From contig JAKIWU010000081.1 in the NCBI GenBank assembly GCA_022749905.1, positions 1-6,057 of the forward strand: 6,057 bases of DNA, written 5' to 3'. Made by a program: the position numbers and the translations under genes. Position 1 is the first letter of the stretch; the number at the start of each line of letters is the position of its first letter. The notes beneath the pieces were generated by a model. The model saw only the letters and a list, made by a program, of their open reading frames with translations. It had not been told where the DNA came from and did not search any database. The stretch comes from Thermoplasmata archaeon. GTDB lineage: Archaea > Thermoplasmatota > Thermoplasmata > Lutacidiplasmatales > UBA184. This document shows positions 1 to 5,191 of the stretch, piece by piece.

Positions 1-100
1 CCTGCACGACGTTCACGCCGAGCGGTCCGAGCGCGGCGCCGAGTCCGGCGCCCGCCGAGGCCTTGCCGCCCTCGACGAGGACGCTCACCTCATCCGCCAC
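1..100 (-). CDS. rpl11: Ribosomal protein L11 (uL11), N-terminal fragment
   Basis: The first 33 residues of ribosomal protein uL11, which with 23S rRNA forms the GTPase-associated centre of the large subunit. The fragment reads as ADEVSVLVEGGKASAGAGLG followed by AALGPLGVNVVQ. This matches the archaeal L11 opening (VLVEGGKA, then G-x-x-LG-x-x-LGPLG-x-N). The start is GTG at 100-98. It lies 6 nt after a strong Shine-Dalgarno sequence, GGGAGGTG (114-107), and gives the usual N-terminus Met-Ala-Asp-Glu-Val. The ATG at 93-91 is out of frame and meets a TGA two codons later. The gene overlaps the end of spt5 by 11 nt, which suggests translational coupling. The rest of the gene lies beyond the left edge; in many archaea L1, L10 and L12 genes follow, but that cannot be seen here. 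Confidence 0.93.
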   Translation of the reverse strand, partial: MADEVSVLVEGGKASAGAGLGAALGPLGVNVVQ

Positions 101-1088
101 CCTTGCCACCTCCCTTCTCGAGCATGCGGACGTGGTCGCCGCGGACCGTGACCGGGATCGGAACGACTGCCTCGATGAGCTCCACCGTGATCTCCTCCTT
201 CGCCTGGTCGATCTTCTTCACGCGTGCCTTCTCCCCCTTGAACGGACCCGAGATGAGCTCGACGATGGCCCCCTCGACGAAGCCTTCGACGGTGATCCGC
301 GGGACGAGGAGCGGCTCGACCTCCTTGAGCGTCGTTTCGCCGGCGACGAGGCCCCGGGCCTTTCGGATGCCCTTGAGCATCTCGCGCACGCCCTCGAAGC
401 TCATCCCCTCGGCGAACACGTAGCCGCGCAGCGCGGCCGGCACGAGGAGCGCGAACACCACGTCGGGGTTCTCGTCCGCCCGGGCCTGGAGGGTATCGGC
501 GACCTCGCGCTCGTAGCCTCGGGAGGTCTTGATCGCCAGCATCGCCTGACGCGCGATGCAGGCCAACACGAGGGACGTGCGAGCCCCGGTCGACTCCGTC
601 CAATGAGCGGCCATCCGCACCTCAAGGCGGTCGCCGTAGCGCACGCCCACGGGAGCGGTGATCTCGAAGGCGAACGGGACCGAGTGCCCGGGAAGGAGGT
701 GGACCTCGGTCTTCTCGCTGCGCGTGACAAAATTGGCGAACTCCCTCTTGCCCGGGCGGAGCCACCGGACGGGCCACTCGGCTCCCTCGCCCGGATACGT
801 CGAGGTGTACGCGATCTCGACCGTGACGGTCGCATTGCCCTCGTCGGGGCGCTGGCTCGTCAGGACGGCAGAGAGCGTCGTGACGGTTCCCGCGGTCACA
901 TCGCGCGCAACATCGTCGGCGGCTCGGAGGCTCAACGGCGCCGTCGATACCGACGGGGCCGCAGCGATCACCGGCTTTGCCGGAACCGCCGACGCGGCGG
1001 GCGCGGGAGCTTCCTTGATCGCCGGAGCTCGTTCCGGGGTTTCCGGCCCAAGGAGACCGATGCCCTCGTCGTCGGGGTTCAATGGCAT
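90..1088 (-). CDS. spt5: Transcription elongation factor Spt5 (NusG family) with long N-terminal extension
   Basis: Spt5 binds the RNA polymerase clamp, usually with Spt4, keeps elongation processive and links it to translation. Numbered from the ATG at 1088 (332 aa), the standard archaeal part begins near Met183. An NGN domain spans about 183-263 (MLAIKTSRGYE, LLVPAALRGYVFAE, GIRKARGLVAGE). A KOW domain spans about 267-323 (VELISGPFKGEKARVKKID, then a VPIPVTVRGDHVRML end). This core of about 150 aa is a normal archaeal Spt5 length. Ahead of it are an acidic start, an Ala/Pro-rich linker (about 22-53) and a beta-rich stretch (about 53-165) that looks like an Ig-like or NEW3-like sandwich. The tail is GGGKGGG. 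GTG at 1094 is an equally possible start; neither has a good Shine-Dalgarno. The gene begins 25 nt after secE and overlaps rpl11, so it is probably in one operon with both. The core is secure; the extension's role is unknown. Confidence 0.93.
   Translation of the reverse strand: MPLNPDDEGIGLLGPETPERAPAIKEAPAPAASAVPAKPVIAAAPSVSTAPLSLRAADDVARDVTAGTVTTLSAVLTSQRPDEGNATVTVEIAYTSTYPGEGAEWPVRWLRPGKREFANFVTRSEKTEVHLLPGHSVPFAFEITAPVGVRYGDRLEVRMAAHWTESTGARTSLVLACIARQAMLAIKTSRGYEREVADTLQARADENPDVVFALLVPAALRGYVFAEGMSFEGVREMLKGIRKARGLVAGETTLKEVEPLLVPRITVEGFVEGAIVELISGPFKGEKARVKKIDQAKEEITVELIEAVVPIPVTVRGDHVRMLEKGGGKGGG
107..114 (-). promoter_or_regulatory. Shine-Dalgarno site of rpl11 inside the spt5 3' end
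   Basis: GGGAGGTG is close to a full complement of an archaeal 16S rRNA 3' end and stands 6 nt before the GTG at 100. It decides the L11 start. It is read at the same time as the Lys-Gly-Gly-Gly codons in the Spt5 tail, so both proteins are encoded across it. Confidence 0.8.
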
Positions 1089-1113
1089 GCGCACGCGGGT
1101 TCCCAGCCCGATC

Positions 1114-1359
1114 CTACAGGCTCGCGAAGAAGTTCGACCAGAGCCACGGCCCGGCTTGGGTGAAGAAGATGTAGATGAGGAATCCGACGACGCCGATGAG
1201 GACCGCGCCGAGCCACGTCACCTCGAGCACCTTCACGTAATCGTCGACCGTCGGCTTCCGGGCCATCCGGAGCACCCGGCCGAACTTGCCGTGACCGACG
1301 GTGCGGATGCGGCCGTCGAGCTGGTCCTGCGCCCGCTTGGCGCGATCGAGGAAGGCCAT
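1114..1359 (-). CDS. secE: Preprotein translocase subunit SecE (Sec61 gamma)
   Basis: An 81-residue small subunit of the SecYEG/Sec61 translocon, which clamps SecY in the cytoplasmic membrane for export and insertion of proteins. A basic amphipathic N-terminal helix (about 1-38, with FLDRAKRAQDQLDGR and RMARKPTVDDYVKV) precedes one transmembrane helix at about 48-70 (TWLGAVLIGVVGFLIYIFF). The chain ends shortly after it in WLWSNFFASL. The Arg-x-x-(Arg)Lys-Pro-Thr-x-x-(Glu/Asp)-(Tyr/Phe) stretch before the membrane helix is the usual archaeal/eukaryotic SecE signature. One membrane helix and this length are normal for the archaeal family. The gene starts 8 nt after the ftsZ stop and ends 25 nt before spt5, the usual archaeal secE-spt5 pairing. 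No clear Shine-Dalgarno is seen, so coupling to ftsZ translation is likely. Confidence 0.93.
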   Translation of the reverse strand: MAFLDRAKRAQDQLDGRIRTVGHGKFGRVLRMARKPTVDDYVKVLEVTWLGAVLIGVVGFLIYIFFTQAGPWLWSNFFASL

Positions 1360-1367
1360 CTGGTACT

Positions 1368-2522
1368 CTAGCGGACGACGTCAATCTCCGGGTTCGGCTT
1401 GCGAACCGGAGCGCCACCGGCCGTTGGCCCGGCGAAAATCTGAGGGGATTTAACTCCGGTGACCACCAACATGACGCGGATCGTGCTCTGCATCGTCGGG
1501 TCGACCTCGGCGCCCCAGATGATGCGCGCCTGGGGGCTGATGACCTTCTGGACGACCTCGGCGGCCTTCTGGGCCTCCGAGACGGTCATGTCCGGGCCGC
1601 CGGCGACGTTGATGAGCGCCCCGGTCGCGCCCGAGATGTCGACCTTGAGGAGGGGCGAGTTGATCGCCTCCATCACGGCGTCCTCGGCGCGGTTGTCGCT
1701 TTCGGACTCGCCGATCCCGATGAGGGCGACGCCGCCGCCCTTCATGATCGTCCGAAGGTCGTTGAAATCGAGGTTGACGAGGCCGGGCCGCGTGATGATC
1801 TCGGTGATCCCCCGGATCGCGCGGGCGAGGACGGAGTCGGCGACCTTGAAGGCGGTCTGGATCGGAAGGCGCGGAACGAGCTCGAGGAGGCGGTCGTTCG
1901 GGATCGTGATCACCGTGTCGATGGTGGTGCGCAACTGCTCGAGGCCCCACATCGCGTTCTCGGCTCGCACCAAGCCCTCCGAGGCGAACGGGAGGGTGCA
2001 GACGGCGATCGTGAGGGGGTTTCCGCCGTTCGCGTCCTTCGCGAGCTTCGCCACGACGGGCGCGGAACCGGTCCCGGTCCCACCGCCGAGGCCGAGCGTG
2101 ATGAACACCATGTCGGAGTCCGAGAGCGCCTTCTTGAGCTCCTCCTCGGCCTCCCGCGCTGCCTGCTCTCCGACCTGAGGGAGCGCGCCGGCCCCGAGTC
2201 CCCGGGTCAGCCGACGGCCGAGCAGGATCTTCTTCGGCGCGTGGATCGCGAGCAGGTGTTGGGCATCGGTGTTGCACGCGATCATCTCGGCCCCGCTCAG
2301 TCCCTCCTCGGCGAGCCGGTTGATCGTGTTGCAGCCGCCCCCGCCGCAGCCGATGACCTTGATGTTGGTCTTCAGGGAGGCGAGAACCGCCTCGAGCTCC
2401 GCGTCGTCATTCGAGGGCGGGGGCCCAACGGTCACCGTGGCGCGCTTCGGCTCGGTCGTCGGAAGGTGCGCCAGGATCTCCTGGGCGAGTGGTCGCATGT
2501 CGAGTAATCTCCCCTCGGCCAT
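1368..2522 (-). CDS. ftsZ: Cell division GTPase FtsZ
   Basis: A tubulin-family GTPase that polymerises into the division ring at midcell. The 384-residue chain shows the GTP-binding glycine-rich loop GCGGGGCNT at 58-66 and the tubulin signature GGGTGTG at 146-152. The catalytic T7 loop NLDFND at 250-255 has Asn250, Asp252 and Asp255 in place, so an active GTPase is expected. The C-terminal domain is complete, and the last residues RKPNPEIDVVR resemble the conserved short tail of archaeal FtsZ1-type proteins. I cannot firmly assign the paralogue class. Start choice is open. ATG 2522 has GAGGG five nt upstream. ATG 2498 (Met9) has GGGGAG (2514-2509) ten nt upstream and gives MRPLAQEILAHL, a start resembling other archaeal FtsZ proteins. 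It is first in the operon with secE, spt5 and rpl11. Confidence 0.96.
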   Translation of the reverse strand: MAEGRLLDMRPLAQEILAHLPTTEPKRATVTVGPPPSNDDAELEAVLASLKTNIKVIGCGGGGCNTINRLAEEGLSGAEMIACNTDAQHLLAIHAPKKILLGRRLTRGLGAGALPQVGEQAAREAEEELKKALSDSDMVFITLGLGGGTGTGSAPVVAKLAKDANGGNPLTIAVCTLPFASEGLVRAENAMWGLEQLRTTIDTVITIPNDRLLELVPRLPIQTAFKVADSVLARAIRGITEIITRPGLVNLDFNDLRTIMKGGGVALIGIGESESDNRAEDAVMEAINSPLLKVDISGATGALINVAGGPDMTVSEAQKAAEVVQKVISPQARIIWGAEVDPTMQSTIRVMLVVTGVKSPQIFAGPTAGGAPVRKPNPEIDVVR

Positions 2523-2534
2523 TCACGCCCTCAG

Positions 2535-2553
2535 TTATAAACGTGTTTTTAGA
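2535..2553. promoter_or_regulatory. AT-rich TATA-like patch in the ftsZ/mptE divergent promoter region
   Basis: This is the only AT-rich stretch between the two divergent genes, in otherwise very GC-rich DNA. On the plus strand it has TTATAAA at 2535-2541. On the minus strand it reads as TTTATAA and, slightly upstream, TCTAAAAAC. With archaeal spacing of about 25 nt from TATA centre to transcription start, the minus-strand TCTAAAAAC would start RNA near 2524, just before the ftsZ ATG. TTTATAA would start near 2513, fitting the internal ATG at 2498. The plus-strand reading would start mptE RNA near 2563 with a leader of about 95 nt. No strong BRE element is visible on either strand. Assignment rests on spacing alone. 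Confidence 0.5.
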
Positions 2554-2606
2554 TTCGGCGTGCTTCGAGGTGAGTCTCCGGTACCGACCGCGCTGTCCTC
2601 CGATCC

Positions 2607-2614
2607 GGGGGGGG
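2607..2614 (+). repeat. Eight-base G homopolymer upstream of mptE
   Basis: A run of eight G residues 45 nt before the mptE ATG, probably in its 5' leader. It is the longest homopolymer I noticed in the window. It could affect leader structure or be prone to length variation, and it is also a typical site for sequencing error. No function is shown. Confidence 0.7.
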
Positions 2615-2658
2615 TTTCCTCTCGCGATCCTCACGCGGGGACCCGTGTCGACCGTACG

Positions 2659-3402
2659 ATGCAGTACGAGCAGTGGGCGCCAACCTACCGGGACATCCAG
2701 GCGGAGTTCGGGTATCCGTACGAGCGAGAAGTCGCGGCGGCCCGCCTCCTACGCGCTCTCCTGCGGCCCGCTGATCTCGGCGCACCGATCGATCGGATCG
2801 CGCAGCGCCTCCGGGGGCGGACCTCGATCATCGTCGGGCTCGCGGAGGGAGCGGGCGCGCCCCCGATCTGGAGCTTGCCGGCGTCCTCCTCGGCACCCGC
2901 CGTGATCGCCGCGGACGGAGCGACCGAGCCCTGCCTCTCCGCCGGGATCGTGCCGGATGTGATCGTGACCGACCTCGACGGGCCCGTCGCCTCCGAGGTT
3001 GCCGCGAACGCACGCGGGGCGCTCGTGGTCGTGCACGCTCACGGCGACAACCAGCCGGCGCTCGAGCGGTGGGTACCCGAGTTCTCCGGAGAGCTCGCGG
3101 GATCGTGGGCGGGCCCCCCGGAAGATGGACTCCTTGACGTAGGCGGGTTCACCGACGGGGATCGGGCTGCCTACCTCGCGGACGCGTGCGGGGCCTCACG
3201 GATCCTCCTCTGGGGATTCGAGTTCGCGCCTGCAGGGGGACGCGAGGGGCGCCCGTCCCCGACGAAGCTCGCGAAGCTCCGCTGGGCCGAACGGTGCCTC
3301 GACCAACTCGCGCGGACCGGAGCGTGTCCGGTCGACGAATGGCGGAGGGACGGCAGCCAGCGGCGCTACGGCGGAGGGCCGATCGGTCCGTCGACCCAGT
3401 AG
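2659..3402 (+). CDS. mptE: MptE-like 6-hydroxymethyl-7,8-dihydropterin pyrophosphokinase (DUF115)
   Basis: Likely transfers pyrophosphate from ATP to 6-hydroxymethyl-7,8-dihydropterin, a cytoplasmic step toward tetrahydromethanopterin- or folate-type C1 carriers. The archaeal enzyme is unrelated to bacterial FolK. The 247-residue chain has the DUF115 motif series: IAADGAT at 83-89, PDVIVTDLDG at 99-108, VHAHGDN at 125-131, GFTDGDRA at 163-170, LLWGFEF at 183-189 and KLRWAERCLDQL at 206-217. The acidic and His residues of the TDLDG and HAHGDN motifs are probably metal- and nucleotide-binding. The length is normal. ATG 2659 is chosen because it gives the typical N-terminus (W-x-x-x-Y-x-x-I-x-x-x-FGY) and nothing upstream looks coding. 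There is no clear Shine-Dalgarno. The gene is divergent from ftsZ, and its last 37 bp overlap the opposing membrane-protein gene. Which carrier the organism makes cannot be told here. Confidence 0.88.
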   Translation: MQYEQWAPTYRDIQAEFGYPYEREVAAARLLRALLRPADLGAPIDRIAQRLRGRTSIIVGLAEGAGAPPIWSLPASSSAPAVIAADGATEPCLSAGIVPDVIVTDLDGPVASEVAANARGALVVVHAHGDNQPALERWVPEFSGELAGSWAGPPEDGLLDVGGFTDGDRAAYLADACGASRILLWGFEFAPAGGREGRPSPTKLAKLRWAERCLDQLARTGACPVDEWRRDGSQRRYGGGPIGPSTQ

Positions 3403-5138
3403 ACCGCCTCGAGTCCATTCACATACAACGGCACGAAGGGCGGACTCGAGAACCAGGCTATCGCGCATGAGCTCATCGGCTTCGCGAGCGCGCTCGGATC
3501 GAGCGCGACTCCACCGCGCATCGTAGCGTCCACGGCCACGGCGTCGAGCGGTACGACGCGAGGTTCGCCCGAGCCCGGGACGAGGCCCCCGTGCAGCTCA
3601 CCGAGGGCCTGGGGGAGGGAGCATCCTGTGAACAGCTCCGGAGTCGAATCCCACGTCGCCGGATTCCGATCGAGCCCGAAGACCATCGAGCTTAGGCGGT
3701 GATCCGAGGCGACGACGCTTCCGGGAGCAAGCGCGATCCCGGTCCAGCCCCAGAGCGCAGCGTCGCCGTAGGTGAGCCCCTCCTGGAACCCGCCAAAGTC
3801 GGCCTGGGGGGGATTGGCGATCGCGCCGTTCGCACTCACCAGCAGGAGAGCCACCACCGCACCCGCGAGAATCCCGGGACGGCCCCAACGTCCTTCCCAC
3901 CGTCCGACGAGCCGGCCGATGCCCACTGCGACGAGGAGCGCGAGCGGGATCACGAGGTACTCCGCGTGCCGCGCCGGGCTCACGACGGCGTTGTTCGTCG
4001 CGAGGGTCGCGAGAGCCGAAACCCCGACCATCCCGAGGAGGCCGAGGACCAGGGGCCCGAGCCGAGAGGCCGTGACGAGACGGCGCGTTCCCGAGGCGAG
4101 GAAGACGAGCGCGAGGATCGGGGCGAAGAACACGACTGCGGCAACGGTCGTCGTCTGATCCGTTCCGGGGAGCGGCACCGAGACGAGGAGGAGGGCCCCC
4201 GCGAAGGTGGCGACGAGGAGGATCGAAGCATCGCGGAGTACGCTGCGATCGGAAGGGAAGCGCACGTGGCTCGCTCGGGGCGCGTGCTTCCGTCGCCAGA
4301 GGATCGTCCCGCCGACGAGAACCACGGCCACGATGGCAAGGGTATCGAAGGCTAGGAACGTGCTCAACCCTGGCGCGACGAGTCCGCCGCTCACCTTCGG
4401 CAAGAATGCCTGGGCGTAGGCCGCCCAGTACGCGAGGAGGATGGTGAGGAAGGCACCGAGGAAGACGAGTTCGCGGAGCGGGAATCGGCGACTCCACATC
4501 GTCGGTCGGTAGAGCTCGAAGGCGAGGAGGCCCCCCAGCGTCAGCAGGACGAAGAAGTAGCTCGACAGATGGTGCGTAACGATCAGGGCTCCCGACGTCA
4601 GGGCGAGCGGGAGGTACCAACGCGGGTCCCGCCGGCCTTCGACGAACATCCAGAGGGCGGTGACCGCAAGGACATCGCCAAGGGCGAGAGGAGCGGGATG
4701 GGCGAGCGAGAAAGTGCGAGGGAACGCGACGGAGGCGATCGCGGCGCCGAGGATCGCGACGGAATCGTTCGGGAAGATCCGACGGAAGAGGAGGAAGAGC
4801 GGCAAGACCGAAAGCGCGGCGATCACAGGGAGGGTGAGGGAGAGAGTGGACAGCGCGGAGCTTCCCGTCACCCCGGCGACCGTGGCACCCAGGAGGAAGG
4901 TTCCGGGGAAATCCGGATAGGCGGTACCCCATCCTTGGTAGAGATGGGGGAGGTGTCCGGTCGAGAGGAGGGATTGGGTCAGTCCCACATACTCCCCGGT
5001 GTCGGAGCCGAACACGGCGAAGGTCAGGAGAGGTTCGAGGAGGAGGAATGCGATACCGAGGACGAGCGCAACGAGCCAGAGGAGGTGGGAGGCTGGGAGC
5101 TCCTCGCGACCGTCCGCCCCGCGCGGGTCGCTCGCCAC
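3366..5138 (-). CDS. Polytopic membrane protein, GT-C-like glycosyltransferase
   Basis: A membrane protein of about 590 residues, probably using a polyprenyl-phosphate sugar to glycosylate protein or lipid outside the cell. Numbered from GTG 5138: the first membrane helix is at about 18-40, then an outer loop GSDTGEY at 44-50 whose Asp46 is placed like the catalytic Asp of GT-C enzymes. At least ten further hydrophobic segments run to about 440, with THHLSSY at 188-194 and ARHAEYLVIP at 389-398 (compare the Arg-Tyr/His motif of ArnT/PMT-like proteins). A soluble C-terminal part follows (about 440-590, including VVASDHRLSSMVFGLD). Exact family and sugar are unknown. The frame is open upstream to at least 5333. 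GTG 5138 is chosen because strong G/C third positions begin there; GTG 5195 (forming a GTGA overlap) and GTG 5231 are alternatives, none with a Shine-Dalgarno. It overlaps the 3' end of mptE on the other strand. Confidence 0.75.
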   Translation of the reverse strand: MASDPRGADGREELPASHLLWLVALVLGIAFLLLEPLLTFAVFGSDTGEYVGLTQSLLSTGHLPHLYQGWGTAYPDFPGTFLLGATVAGVTGSSALSTLSLTLPVIAALSVLPLFLLFRRIFPNDSVAILGAAIASVAFPRTFSLAHPAPLALGDVLAVTALWMFVEGRRDPRWYLPLALTSGALIVTHHLSSYFFVLLTLGGLLAFELYRPTMWSRRFPLRELVFLGAFLTILLAYWAAYAQAFLPKVSGGLVAPGLSTFLAFDTLAIVAVVLVGGTILWRRKHAPRASHVRFPSDRSVLRDASILLVATFAGALLLVSVPLPGTDQTTTVAAVVFFAPILALVFLASGTRRLVTASRLGPLVLGLLGMVGVSALATLATNNAVVSPARHAEYLVIPLALLVAVGIGRLVGRWEGRWGRPGILAGAVVALLLVSANGAIANPPQADFGGFQEGLTYGDAALWGWTGIALAPGSVVASDHRLSSMVFGLDRNPATWDSTPELFTGCSLPQALGELHGGLVPGSGEPRVVPLDAVAVDATMRGGVALDPSALAKPMSSCAIAWFSSPPFVPLYVNGLEAVYWVDGPIGPPP

Positions 5139-5191
5139 AGTCGTAGAGCGAGCGGTACGCGCAGATGACGATGCCGAGACGCCCCGCGACT

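Larger units (their letters stand above)
2523..2658. other. Divergent intergenic region between ftsZ and mptE
   Basis: A 136-bp gap between two divergent starts. It contains the TATA-like patch at 2535-2553, a T5 run at 2546-2550 and an eight-G run at 2607-2614. The mptE frame stays open through it with no better start and no clear Shine-Dalgarno before the ATG at 2659. I see no small ORF with coding character and no convincing hairpin. Confidence 0.6.

Noticed and set aside
63..1163. A 366-codon open frame on the plus strand opposite spt5 and part of secE
   Set aside because: It lies antisense to clearly recognised Spt5 and SecE. Its protein is a run of Asp, Arg, Leu and Gly with no family resemblance, as expected of a shadow frame in GC-rich DNA.
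1459..2178. A 239-codon plus-strand frame opposite ftsZ
   Set aside because: Antisense to the conserved FtsZ core, with no motif of its own.
2546..2550. T5 run as a transcription terminator
   Set aside because: No gene ends nearby on the plus strand; it is better read as part of the AT-rich promoter patch.
2269..2658. Upstream extension of the mptE frame into ftsZ
   Set aside because: No MptE-like sequence precedes Met at 2659, and most of the extension is antisense to ftsZ. The enzyme has normal length from 2659.
4569..5168. A 199-codon plus-strand frame rich in Glu, Arg and Gly
   Set aside because: Antisense to the membrane-protein gene; the charged composition mirrors hydrophobic codons on the other strand.
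3598..5191. The continuing open frame after Amt as a genuine 500-residue extension
   Set aside because: Its translation is Arg/Pro-rich and without membrane or domain pattern, and it lies over the well-formed glycosyltransferase frame. It is treated as a shadow; only the absence of a stop is noteworthy.
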